From an uncultured Collinsella sp. (GTDB lineage Bacteria; Actinomycetota; Coriobacteriia; Coriobacteriales; Coriobacteriaceae), in assembly GCA_905197585.1 (NCBI GenBank), contig CAJJZO010000051.1, positions 1 to 10,325 on the forward strand: a DNA stretch of 10,325 bases, in the 5' to 3' direction. Of this stretch, positions 1 through 6,414 are shown one piece after another; positions within the stretch are counted from its first letter, which is position 1; each line of letters begins with the position of its first letter. The notes under the pieces were generated by a model. It was not told the DNA's origin. It saw only the letters and a program-made list of their open reading frames with translations, and ran no database searches. The translations under genes were made by a program, and so were the position numbers.

Positions 1-703
1 CGCCGCGACCCAGCCGATACCGCGCGTACGTCGTGCGACGTGTCGCGGCGCCCCATCCACGGGAGCGCATGGCGTCCGCGCGCTCCAGCGAATCTTCCAT
101 GCCCCAGCCCATCAACACGCTCGATGCCCGTAGGCGCGAACGCACGGGATCGGCCGGCGCGCGACCCGGCACATCAATCGCATCCTGCACCGCCAGTACC
201 GTACGACCGCGGCGTAAAAACTGCGGGATAAGCCGCATGCACATCGAGATCATGAGCGCGAGCACCGGCGCGGCGTTGCCCAAAAGCGCAAGTACCTTGT
301 CGTATTCGAGCATCGACGCCGCGGCCTCAAACCACAGCACGCTCGCCACGAACAGCCCGCCCATGCACAGGCCGTAAACCATGCTCTCTAGATACACCGC
401 ACGCATGCCAATACGAAACAGCTCCGTCGAGCCCGATGCACTAAACAGCGGATTGAGCACCGCAATGATCAAAATCACCGGCAGCTGCCAGCGAAGCGCG
501 CCCAACGTGCGCGCAACACCGCGCGTCGCAAGCCCGTACGCCAACCCGCCCGCAAGCGATAGCGCAATCAGCACCGGTTGCATCGAGAACATGGTGAGCC
601 CCAACGTCAGCACCATGTAGAGCGCCGGCACCGCCGGATGCGACATCGAAAATGCCGCGACGGGTTCGTTGCCCGATTCCTCTCGCATGGTGTCCACGGG
701 CAT
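1..703 (-). CDS. ecfT: Energy-coupling factor transporter transmembrane subunit EcfT (3' end outside window)
   Basis: EcfT is the membrane scaffold of ECF-type vitamin/metal importers; it joins two ATPases (EcfA1/A2) to a substrate-binding S subunit. 234 residues are visible, and the family is usually about 250-270, so only the C-terminus is missing. Seen: several hydrophobic stretches (about residues 26-62, 70-86, 104-128, 135-160), a family-like SHPAVPALYM near the N-terminus, NPLFSASGSTELF around 84-96, and the coupling-helix signature ERADAMRSRGWG at about 207-218, which EcfT proteins use to contact the ATPases. Start: ATG at 703 has GAGGGG on the minus strand (710-715) six bases upstream; ATGs at 709 and 688 are alternatives. 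An in-frame TGA at 725-727 rules out a longer form. Neither the ATPases nor an S subunit is in the window; they may lie beyond the left edge. Transcribed divergently from glmU. Family call secure; substrate unknown. Confidence 0.88.
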   Translation of the reverse strand, partial: MPVDTMREESGNEPVAAFSMSHPAVPALYMVLTLGLTMFSMQPVLIALSLAGGLAYGLATRGVARTLGALRWQLPVILIIAVLNPLFSASGSTELFRIGMRAVYLESMVYGLCMGGLFVASVLWFEAAASMLEYDKVLALLGNAAPVLALMISMCMRLIPQFLRRGRTVLAVQDAIDVPGRAPADPVRSRLRASSVLMGWGMEDSLERADAMRSRGWGAATRRTTYARYRLGRG

Positions 704-893
704 CCCCATCCCCTCGCTCAAACGTCAACGCCGCAGCGCCGCCACCATACACAACCAGCGCAAACGCCGTACCGCCGGCCCAAGCCTCAGCTGCCGCGCA
801 TCAATCGTTACGCGCTCATCATATGCCTGCGGTATCATATTGCGCCGTGTATCGTTTCCAAACACACGTCTCTATAACGTAACAGGAGATCAC
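704..893. promoter_or_regulatory. Divergent ecfT/glmU intergenic region
   Basis: This gap separates two divergent genes and must hold both promoters. Plus-strand candidate -10 is TATCAT at 833-838, with only a weak -35 (TTACGC, 808-813, 19-bp spacing). The heptamer ATCATAT occurs twice (818-824 and 834-840), and its AT-rich reverse strand could serve ecfT. glmU has a clear Shine-Dalgarno AGGAG at 884-888, five bases before its ATG. No protein gene is supported here. Boxes are weak and not proven. Confidence 0.35.
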
Positions 894-2306
894 ATGGACG
901 CAACCGCAATTATCCTCGCCGCCGGCGAGGGCACCCGCATGAAGTCGAACCACTGCAAGGTTTCGCACAAGATTCTAGGCAAGCCCATGGTTCAGTGGAT
1001 CGTCGACGCCACCATCAAGGCCGGCTGCAGCCGCGTCGTGGTCGTCATCGGCAGCCACGCCGACGAGATGCGCGCCCTCATCGACGGCGCCTACGCCAAC
1101 AGCGCCACCAAGATCGAGTGCGTCGAGCAGACCGAGCGCCTGGGCACCGGTCACGCCGTGAAGGTCACGCTCGAGGCCTGCGGCATCACGCAAGGCCCCG
1201 TCGTCGTGCTCAACGGCGACCTGCCGCTCATCACCGCCGACACCGTCGCCAAGTTCGCGCAGACCGTCGCCACCGGCGAGCTCGCCTGCACCGTCATGAC
1301 CATGACCCCGCCCGATCCTTTTGGCTACGGCCGCATCAAGCTGGGCGCCGATGGTCAGATCGAGCGCATCATCGAGCAGAAGGACTGCACGCCCGAGCAG
1401 GCCGCCACGCTGCTGGAGTGCAACGCCGGCTGCTACGCCTTCGACGGCGCGCAGCTTGCCGCCCACATTAACGAGATCGGCAACGACAACGCGCAGTCCG
1501 AGTACTACCTGCCCGACATGCTCGAAATCCTCAAGGGTCACGGCCAGGCAGTCTCCATCTTCCACTGCGACGACTACCGCGACGGCCTGGGCGTCAACAG
1601 CCGCATCCAGCTCGCGCAGCTCACCGCCATCGCGCGCGACCGCATCAACGAGCACTGGATGGCAGAAGGCGTCACGTTCATCGACCCCACGCAGGCCTGG
1701 ATCGGTCCCGACGCCACCATCGGCCGCGACACCGTCGTGTGGCCGCAGACGCATCTGATCGGTCACGTCACCGTGGGCGAGGAGTGCCAGCTCGGCCCCA
1801 ACAGCCGCCTCACCGACACCACCGTCGGCAGCGGCTGCATCATCGATGAGACCATCGCCATCGAGGCCGTCATCGAGAACGGCGTCGACTGCGGCCCGCG
1901 CGCCTACCTGCGCCCGGGCACCCACATGCTCGACGGCTCCAAGGCCGGTACGCACGTGGAAATCAAGAAGTCCACGATCGGCGAGGGTTCCAAGGTGCCC
2001 CACCTGTCCTACATCGGCGACACCACCATGGGCTCCGGCGTCAACGTAGGCGCGGGCTCTATCACCTGCAACTACGACGGCGTCCACAAGCACAAGACCG
2101 TCATCGGCAAGGATGCCTTCATCGGTTCTGACACCATGATGGTCGCGCCCGCCCAGATTGGCGACGGTGCGCTCGTGGCCGCCGGCTCCGTCATCACCGA
2201 GCCGGTCCCGGCCGACGCACTCGGTCTGGGCCGCGCCCGTCAGGTAAACATTGAGGGCTGGGCTGCCGATTATCGCCGTCGTCTGCACGAGGACGACGAG
2301 GCATAA
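894..2306 (+). CDS. glmU: Bifunctional UDP-N-acetylglucosamine pyrophosphorylase / glucosamine-1-phosphate N-acetyltransferase
   Basis: GlmU makes UDP-GlcNAc, the cytosolic precursor of peptidoglycan: the C-terminal domain acetylates glucosamine-1-phosphate with acetyl-CoA, and the N-terminal domain transfers UMP from UTP. 470 residues, close to the usual ~456. Seen: nucleotide-binding LAAGEGTRMKS (8-18), QTERLGTGHA (79-88), metal-site NGDLPL (107-112), FGYGRI, and NDNAQSEYYLPDM before the linker. From about residue 258 the left-handed beta-helix hexapeptide repeats begin, with RPGTHM, KVPHLSYIGD (its His matches the acetyltransferase catalytic His of the E. coli enzyme) and GAGSITCNYDG. The ATG at 894 is chosen because AGGAG lies five bases upstream and the first domain starts at once; an in-frame upstream extension to 669 is unlike the family. 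Ends just before a terminator, so probably monocistronic. Confidence 0.97.
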   Translation: MDATAIILAAGEGTRMKSNHCKVSHKILGKPMVQWIVDATIKAGCSRVVVVIGSHADEMRALIDGAYANSATKIECVEQTERLGTGHAVKVTLEACGITQGPVVVLNGDLPLITADTVAKFAQTVATGELACTVMTMTPPDPFGYGRIKLGADGQIERIIEQKDCTPEQAATLLECNAGCYAFDGAQLAAHINEIGNDNAQSEYYLPDMLEILKGHGQAVSIFHCDDYRDGLGVNSRIQLAQLTAIARDRINEHWMAEGVTFIDPTQAWIGPDATIGRDTVVWPQTHLIGHVTVGEECQLGPNSRLTDTTVGSGCIIDETIAIEAVIENGVDCGPRAYLRPGTHMLDGSKAGTHVEIKKSTIGEGSKVPHLSYIGDTTMGSGVNVGAGSITCNYDGVHKHKTVIGKDAFIGSDTMMVAPAQIGDGALVAAGSVITEPVPADALGLGRARQVNIEGWAADYRRRLHEDDEA

Positions 2307-2321
2307 CGTTTCACCAAGCAC

Positions 2322-2355
2322 AAAAGGAGCTGTTCCATGGGGACGGCTCCTTTTT
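2322..2355 (+). terminator. Rho-independent terminator after glmU
   Basis: Perfect 9-bp stem AAAAGGAGC (2322-2330) with GCTCCTTTT (2346-2354). The stem continues inward through a G-U pair and GTTCC (2332-2336) against GGGAC (2340-2344), leaving a 3-nt loop. A T-run at 2351-2355 overlaps the end of the stem. Sits 15 bp after the glmU stop codon. Confidence 0.9.
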
Positions 2356-2446
2356 CTATCGTGACCTGCGCGACCGGATGAGTGGTCGGTTCGTGTCCGT
2401 TGACGGTAAAGACGTTATCAAGACCCGATTAACCCCGCCGCACGGT

Positions 2447-2452
2447 TACAAT
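2447..2452 (+). promoter_or_regulatory. Putative -10 box of the prs promoter
   Basis: TACAAT lies 47 bp before the prs start, in a gap that follows the glmU terminator, so prs needs its own promoter. No good -35 hexamer is at 16-18 bp spacing (2424-2429 is CCCGAT). TTGACG at 2400-2405 is too far away to pair with it. The prs Shine-Dalgarno AAAGGAG (2485-2491) is seven bases before the ATG. Confidence 0.4.
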
Positions 2453-2498
2453 GCAAAAAGGCATCTATATGGCATTCGATGTATAAAGGAGAAGGGTA

Positions 2499-3485
2499 AT
2501 GCCGATTAATGATCCCGAGAAGTCGGAGAATATGCGCAAGTCCATCCGCGTGTATTCCGGTTCCTCCAACCGTCCCCTCGCTCAGAAGATCGCTGAGTAC
2601 CTTGGGGTCGAGCTTTCGGGCCTTACGCTAAAGCAGTTCGCCAACGGTGAGATTTACGCCCGCTACGACGAGACCGTCCGCGGCGCCGACGTCTTCCTGA
2701 TTCAGTCCGTGGCCGGCGGCAACGTCAACGACATGCTCATGGAGCTGCTCATCGCCACCGACGCTGCCAAGCGCGCATCCGCCCGCTCCATCACCGCCGT
2801 CATCACCCACTACGGCTATGCCCGCCAGGACCGCAAGGCCGGCCCGCGTGAGCCCATCACCGCCCGCCTCGTCGCCAACCTACTCGAGCGCGCCGGCGTC
2901 AACCGCATCATTACCCTCGACCTGCACCAGGGTCAGATCCAGGGCTTCTTTGATATCCCGGTTAACCACCTGTCCGCACTGCCGCTGTTTGGCCAGTACT
3001 ACAACAACATGCACTTCGACACCGACAACCTGGTTGTCGTCTCCCCCGATGTGGGCCGCGCCAAGGCCGCCAAGAAGCTGTCCGACATGCTCGGCTGCGA
3101 CCTGGCCATCGCCCACAAGGGCCGTCCGCGCCACAACGCCGCCGAGGTCATGGGCATCATCGGTGACATCAAGGGCAAGACCTGCATCATCAACGACGAC
3201 ATGATCGACACCGCAGGCACCCTGTGCGCCAACGTCAAGGAGCTCAAGGCTATGGGCGCCGGCGACATCTACGTCTGCGCCACCCACGGCATCTTCTCCG
3301 GTCCGGCCATCGAGCGTCTGAACGACGCCCCGATCGTCGAGTGCCTCGTCACCGACGCCATTCCCGTCGAGGTCGGCGGCAAGATCAAGACCATCTCGGT
3401 CGCCGAGGAGTTCGCTCAGGCCATCTCCGCCGTTTACCACGAGGAGCCCGTCTCCACGCTCGTCGGCGGCGACTTCGCGCTGTAA
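2499..3485 (+). CDS. prs: Ribose-phosphate pyrophosphokinase (PRPP synthetase)
   Basis: Makes 5-phosphoribosyl-1-diphosphate from ribose-5-phosphate and ATP in the cytosol, for purine, pyrimidine, NAD, His and Trp synthesis. 328 residues, slightly over the usual ~315 because about 12 residues precede the conserved start of the fold (IRVYSGSSN). Seen: HYGYARQDRK (104-113, ATP site), DLHQGQIQGFFDIP (141-154), VVSPDVGRAK (180-189), and the PRPP loop DDMIDTAGT (233-241). The catalytic flexible loop reads HKGRPRHN (206-213), where the B. subtilis-type enzyme has DKRRP; the lysine and second arginine are kept and the middle arginine is glycine. Start chosen by AAAGGAG seven bases upstream; an internal ATG at 2532 has GGAG only three bases away. 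Single gene, with its own terminator. Confidence 0.97.
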   Translation: MPINDPEKSENMRKSIRVYSGSSNRPLAQKIAEYLGVELSGLTLKQFANGEIYARYDETVRGADVFLIQSVAGGNVNDMLMELLIATDAAKRASARSITAVITHYGYARQDRKAGPREPITARLVANLLERAGVNRIITLDLHQGQIQGFFDIPVNHLSALPLFGQYYNNMHFDTDNLVVVSPDVGRAKAAKKLSDMLGCDLAIAHKGRPRHNAAEVMGIIGDIKGKTCIINDDMIDTAGTLCANVKELKAMGAGDIYVCATHGIFSGPAIERLNDAPIVECLVTDAIPVEVGGKIKTISVAEEFAQAISAVYHEEPVSTLVGGDFAL

Positions 3486-3518
3486 TCCAGCGTGCATCTC
3501 ATCATCTTTGGTGTTTTT

Positions 3519-3550
3519 AAAGGGTCGGAAGCTCGCTTCCGACCCTTTTT
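3519..3550 (+). terminator. Rho-independent terminator after prs
   Basis: AAA plus 11-bp perfect stem GGGTCGGAAGC (3522-3532) pairs with GCTTCCGACCC (3535-3545), followed by five Ts (3546-3550). The A-run/T-run adds further pairs, which suggests it may work in both directions. Lies 33 bp after the prs stop. Confidence 0.92.
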
Positions 3551-3571
3551 CTACCCCTCGACAACCTTCCC

Positions 3572-3773
3572 TGGACAATTAGTTCAGATACGTATTTTTT
3601 TAAAGCTCCAAAGGCCGTTCTGAGCCTTCTGAGCTCCCCGGCGAACGCCATACTGCCCAAAGCTCATCGCTTTCGAGTACGACCGCCGCATATTTACCCT
3701 CAAATCGCCCTCGAAAGCCCTTAGAAACGCCTCGAACGCCCGCCGTCTTATACGTATCTGAACTAACTGTCCA
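3572..3773. mobile_element. MITE-like element, copy 1 (left of the putative nuclease gene)
   Basis: A 202-bp element bounded by terminal inverted repeats. The left end (3571-3595) and the reverse complement of the right end (3750-3774) match at 24 of 25 positions; both open with CTGGACA and end in the palindrome ATACGTAT. No transposase is encoded. The interior shares TAAAGCTCCAAA and CGATTTGA with copy 2, the latter in inverse orientation, but is otherwise diverged. No target-site duplication is obvious. It lies between the prs terminator and the promoter region of the next gene. A non-autonomous element (MITE) is the best description; the transposase family is unknown. Confidence 0.78.
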
Positions 3774-3936
3774 GTAGCTATCGTCAACCTTCGCGGCAGA
3801 GCTCAATTTCCTGCAATCCCCTCAACCGATTCCACCGATTTCATAACACCCAGCCGTTCATGGCGCGCAGCGCCCCGCTGAGCGAAAAGAACGGTATGGC
3901 GGTCGCATTCTGCCGCCAACTTAGTACGTTATAGCT
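3774..3936 (+). promoter_or_regulatory. Upstream region of the putative nuclease gene; possible leaderless promoter
   Basis: No Shine-Dalgarno precedes the ATG at 3937. TACGTT at 3925-3930 fits a TAnnnT -10 box placed so that transcription would begin at, or within a base or two of, the start codon, as in leaderless actinobacterial mRNAs. The -35 position (near 3902-3907) has no good match. A 6-bp inverted repeat TGGCGG/CCGCCA (3897-3902, 3913-3918) overlaps that position and could be an operator. Two overlapping small hairpins (GGCGC/GCGCC 3862-3874; CAGCG/CGCTG 3868-3880) lie further upstream. All of this is inference from pattern. Confidence 0.35.
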
Positions 3937-5064
3937 ATGACGACCGTGATTTCACATCTCTCCGCCCTCCGCGCAATTCGTCGCGCACGACGGGCGTACT
4001 CTGCCCTACCCTGGGACTCCGTTGATAGCGAACAGCAAGCACAGGCCTTGGCTGGCTGCATTCCCAACAATGACGCGATAGACTTTGGCGCACTTTCGAT
4101 ACTCGACGCCTGGAATGAAGATGATTCCGAACTGCTCGATCTTCTCGTTTCAAACGAAGACAACAGGCGCCCCGACAAGCGACTTCTTCAGCATATTCTC
4201 TCCACTCCTCTTCCTGAAGGTGCAATTATGCACGTCGAGGCCGACATCTACGCAACGTCTCCTGCCATGATAGCCATGCTTTGTTCCAAAAATGAATCAG
4301 TCGCCAAAACCTTGATGCTCCTTATGGAGCTGCTCGGAACCTACTCCCTTCCTCCCGGGGCAACATACCCCATTGCCTATGACGACATCTGGCCCAAGGG
4401 CGATGACTACGAAGCGATGGACGACCTCGATTGCCGGGGCGACCAGTCGGCGACCGAACAGCAGAACGAAACCCGCTACGAACAGGCACACTACAAATGC
4501 GAGCCCGCCACGACCATCGAAGATCTCGAGGCGGTCGCACACTTCGCCAAAAGTAGCTCATACACCTCGTTTCGCACGGCAGTCAAACTTGCCCGACCCG
4601 AATCTGCATCCCCAGCCGAATCCCTAATGTTTGCCGTTCTCGGAGCGCCCATGCGCTTTGGAGGATTCGGATGTTGCAGTCTGCCCATGGGAGGCCTGCT
4701 ACTCAACTATCGAATCGACTTCGACACTCTTGCGGTCAACATGTCCTCGGGCATCCCCTATGCCATCTGCGACCTATATTGCCCGGCAGCCGGAGTCGAC
4801 AACGAATACAACGGAATTGGGCATGAGCTTCAAAACGCTCGCATCCACGATGGCAATCGAAATAATGGCCTCAAGGCAATGGGCATCCACGTCCTGGTTA
4901 TCAATCGCGACCAAATGAAAGACCTTGTTGCACTCGAAGCCTTCGCCCAAACGATGCATCGACTCGCGGGAGTCCGATTCCGATACCGTATCAAGGGCTA
5001 TCGCAAGCGTCAGGCCGCTTGGCTCAACGCTCTGCGGGCCGGAATCGGCCTTGCGCCGGTCTAA
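3937..5064 (+). CDS. Uncharacterised protein with possible PD-(D/E)XK (DUF559/Vsr-like) C-terminal domain
   Basis: 375 residues; no gene name recognised. The N-terminus has a basic helix (HLSALRAIRRARRA, 7-20). The middle contains LSTPLPEGAIMHV and YATSPAMIAML (about 88-115), an acidic, charged linker (about 149-190), and SASPAESLMFAVLGAPMRFG (223-242). The C-terminal part has the order CDLYCP (278-282), VDNEYNGIGHE (287-297), D305/R308, then hydrophobic GIHVLVINRDQM (316-327), which resembles the Asp, Glu-x-Asp-Gly...His, Asp..Arg spacing of DUF559/Vsr-type nucleases, with Asn in place of the usual Asp after Glu-Tyr. No signal peptide or membrane segment is seen, so it is probably cytosolic. 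Its codons are less GC-rich than those of prs and pth, and it sits alone between two MITE-like elements, so it is probably transferred cargo. The coding call is firm; nuclease activity is a hypothesis. A defence or DNA-processing role cannot be shown from here. Confidence 0.82.
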   Translation: MTTVISHLSALRAIRRARRAYSALPWDSVDSEQQAQALAGCIPNNDAIDFGALSILDAWNEDDSELLDLLVSNEDNRRPDKRLLQHILSTPLPEGAIMHVEADIYATSPAMIAMLCSKNESVAKTLMLLMELLGTYSLPPGATYPIAYDDIWPKGDDYEAMDDLDCRGDQSATEQQNETRYEQAHYKCEPATTIEDLEAVAHFAKSSSYTSFRTAVKLARPESASPAESLMFAVLGAPMRFGGFGCCSLPMGGLLLNYRIDFDTLAVNMSSGIPYAICDLYCPAAGVDNEYNGIGHELQNARIHDGNRNNGLKAMGIHVLVINRDQMKDLVALEAFAQTMHRLAGVRFRYRIKGYRKRQAAWLNALRAGIGLAPV

Positions 5065-5097
5065 ACGGAGAATCACCCGCACGCCGCCGAACAGGAC

Positions 5098-5301
5098 TGG
5101 ACAGTTAGTTCAAATACGTATAAATGGACACATTGAATTAGGCTGTTTTGCAGTTATCTCTATACCATTCGCCCGATTTGAAGGCAGGGTAGACTTCAAA
5201 ACAGCGTCATATGGACTAACTAAAGCTCCAAAACAACGTATCGGCATTGAATCGAGCAATTCGAGTTCTCAGAACTTATACGTATCCGAACTAACTGTCC
5301 A
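5098..5301. mobile_element. MITE-like element, copy 2 (right of the putative nuclease gene)
   Basis: A 204-bp element, nearly the same length as copy 1. The left end (5098-5123) and the reverse complement of the right end (5276-5301) match at 24 of 26 positions and share the copy 1 ends: TGGACAGTTAGTTC, then ATACGTATAA. The interior is visibly more AT-rich than copy 1 and largely diverged; CGATTTGAAGG (5174-5184) matches CGATTTGAGG on the minus strand of copy 1 (3698-3707), so the two may be in opposite orientation. No transposase and no clear target duplication. It lies just after the putative nuclease gene and ends 55 bp before the pth -35 box. Confidence 0.78.
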
Positions 5302-5355
5302 CCTCGATTTCGACGGCCGTCCAAACGCCCTCAAATAACCTCAATTGCCCTCCAT

Positions 5356-5384
5356 TTGACAGCGGCAACAGGGTCGCTCACCAT
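5356..5384 (+). promoter_or_regulatory. pth: Putative pth promoter
   Basis: A consensus -35 TTGACA (5356-5361) is followed at 17 bp by a weak -10 CACCAT (5379-5384). It lies between MITE-like copy 2 and pth, so the insertion left this promoter intact. The -35 is convincing, the -10 is not. Confidence 0.5.
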
Positions 5385-5414
5385 AGCAGGCAACAAATCA
5401 ACGAAAGGATGAAC

Positions 5415-6044
5415 ATGGCAGCTGCACAGCCGCTTAAGATTCGCATGGTTGCCGGACTTGGCAACCCTGGCGAGGAATATGCCGAGACCCGTCACAACGC
5501 TGGTTTCAAAGCAATCGACGAGCTGGCCCGTCAGGCTGGCGTCACGTACTGGAAAAACCAGGCCGGCGCCGAGGTCGCGCTCATCAACATCAACGATCCC
5601 GAGGAAGAGGGCGGTAAGCGCCAGATTGTACTGGTCAAGCCGCAGTCGTATATGAATACCTCGGGTGGCCCCATCTCCAAGCTCTGCCGCGAGTACAAGA
5701 TCAAGGCCGAGGAGCTGCTCGTAATCCACGACGAGCTCGACATTCCCGCCGGCGACGTACGTGTTAAGGTGGGCGGTGGCCACGCCGGTCACAACGGCCT
5801 GCGCTCCATCATCGACAAGATGGGCAGCCGCGACTTCAGCCGCATCCGCACCGGCATCGGCAACCCTCCCGGCAAGATGGCCGTCGCCGACTACGTTCTT
5901 AAGCAGCTGCGCGCCCGCGAGGCCGAGGATTTCCAGGACACCTGCGCCCGCGCGGCCGACGCCGCCGGCCTGGCGATCGTGCACGGCGTGGTCTATGCCC
6001 GCGACCATGTCAACGGCGCCGCCTCCGCCAACGGCAAGCACTAA
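5415..6044 (+). CDS. pth: Peptidyl-tRNA hydrolase
   Basis: Releases tRNA from peptidyl-tRNA that drops off ribosomes; cytosolic and normally essential. 209 residues, slightly longer than E. coli Pth (~194). Seen: GLGNPGEEYAETRHNAGF (14-31) with Asn17 and the catalytic His27; VKPQSYMNTSG (74-84, Asn81); HDELDIPAGD (105-114) with catalytic Asp106; GGGHAGHNGLRSI (120-132, Asn127); and FSRIRTGIGNPPG (141-153). All active-site residues of the bacterial Pth family are present. The start at 5415 is preferred because AAAGGA lies five bases upstream; an ATG at 5409 overlaps that site. In many actinobacteria pth lies near prs and glmU; here an island separates it from prs. The C-terminal ~10 residues (GAASANGKH) look like an unstructured tail. 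Confidence 0.96.
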   Translation: MAAAQPLKIRMVAGLGNPGEEYAETRHNAGFKAIDELARQAGVTYWKNQAGAEVALININDPEEEGGKRQIVLVKPQSYMNTSGGPISKLCREYKIKAEELLVIHDELDIPAGDVRVKVGGGHAGHNGLRSIIDKMGSRDFSRIRTGIGNPPGKMAVADYVLKQLRAREAEDFQDTCARAADAAGLAIVHGVVYARDHVNGAASANGKH

Positions 6045-6053
6045 AACCTTTTA

Positions 6054-6229
6054 GGGACAGGTTTATTTTGGCAGGTTTTACCTGCGGAAACGCCCCAGTT
6101 GCGGCATCGCAATCAACCGCGCGCCGACATACATGCATAGCACCCCAAATGGGGCCGGCCTCATCACAACCCGAGGCCGGCCCCATTTGCCGTTTTACCT
6201 GATAAAACCGACCAAAATAAACCTCTCCC
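6054..6229. repeat. Palindromic intergenic element between pth and nfnA
   Basis: Outer arms GGGACAGGTTTATTTTGG (6054-6071) and the reverse complement of 6212-6229 match at 17 of 18 positions. The similarity goes on inward, more weakly (GGTTTTA in both arms). Inside the left arm is a small hairpin GCAGGT/ACCTGC (6071-6085). The centre holds a perfect 16-bp hairpin (listed separately). No coding sequence is supported. The architecture is REP/BIME- or MITE-like. A GGGACAGG-type sequence recurs at 8749-8756. Origin unknown. Confidence 0.65.
6147..6188. terminator. Strong GC-rich hairpin, possible bidirectional terminator of pth
   Basis: A perfect 16-bp inverted repeat, AAATGGGGCCGGCCTC (6147-6162) with its complement at 6173-6188, and a 10-nt loop. 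It would form a very stable RNA stem about 100 bp after pth. The downstream T-tract is broken (TTTGCCGTTTT), so termination is plausible but not certain. The stem is also the centre of the surrounding palindromic element. Confidence 0.55.
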
Positions 6230-6303
6230 CCTTTGGTAGGCCGAAGTGGATAAACCCCGCTCCCAACCGCCGAAGACACACGTAAACGGCATGTCCATGA
6301 GGG

Positions 6304-6309
6304 TATAAT
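6304..6309 (+). promoter_or_regulatory. Consensus -10 box of the nfnAB promoter
   Basis: A perfect TATAAT, 106 bp before nfnA. The -35 area (near 6281-6286) has no good hexamer and no TGn extension is present, so an activator or another sigma contact may be needed. It predicts a ~100-nt 5' leader. Confidence 0.6.
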
Positions 6310-6355
6310 TTGCACCGTATGTCTGCACAACGCCTGTGCGCGTACGGTTTTACTC

Positions 6356-6396
6356 GGGCTACCGTCCATTTCCGTGGAGGCACGGTTCGGCAGCCC
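6356..6396 (+). promoter_or_regulatory. Structured 5' leader of nfnA
   Basis: In the predicted leader GGGCT (6356-6360) can pair with AGCCC (6392-6396), CCG (6362-6364) with CGG (6388-6390), and CCGTG (6372-6376) with CACGG (6381-6385) inside. This stem-loop ends seven bases before the ribosome-binding region (AGAGG at 6404-6408). It does not match a riboswitch class I can recognise. It could be a translational control element or chance pairing in GC-rich RNA. Confidence 0.35.
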
Positions 6397-6414
6397 TAAC
6401 AAGAGAGGGGTTCT

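Noticed and set aside
725..838. Small minus-strand reading frame upstream of ecfT (37 residues)
   Set aside because: No clear ribosome-binding site and no recognisable product; it lies in the divergent promoter region. More likely non-coding.
669..893. N-terminal extension of GlmU in the same frame
   Set aside because: It is rich in Arg/Ser, unlike any GlmU, overlaps the start of ecfT on the other strand, and a strong Shine-Dalgarno marks the ATG at 894.
975..2321. Long minus-strand reading frame opposite glmU (and similar ones opposite prs, pth and nfnB)
   Set aside because: These are antisense shadows, expected in GC-rich genes; they have composition typical of shadows and no family features.
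3584..3787. Short reading frames inside MITE-like copy 1, and 4925-5338 across copy 2
   Set aside because: The two copies do not keep a common reading frame, and the frames read through the terminal repeats; no ribosome-binding site. The shared start of translation only reflects the shared repeat ends.
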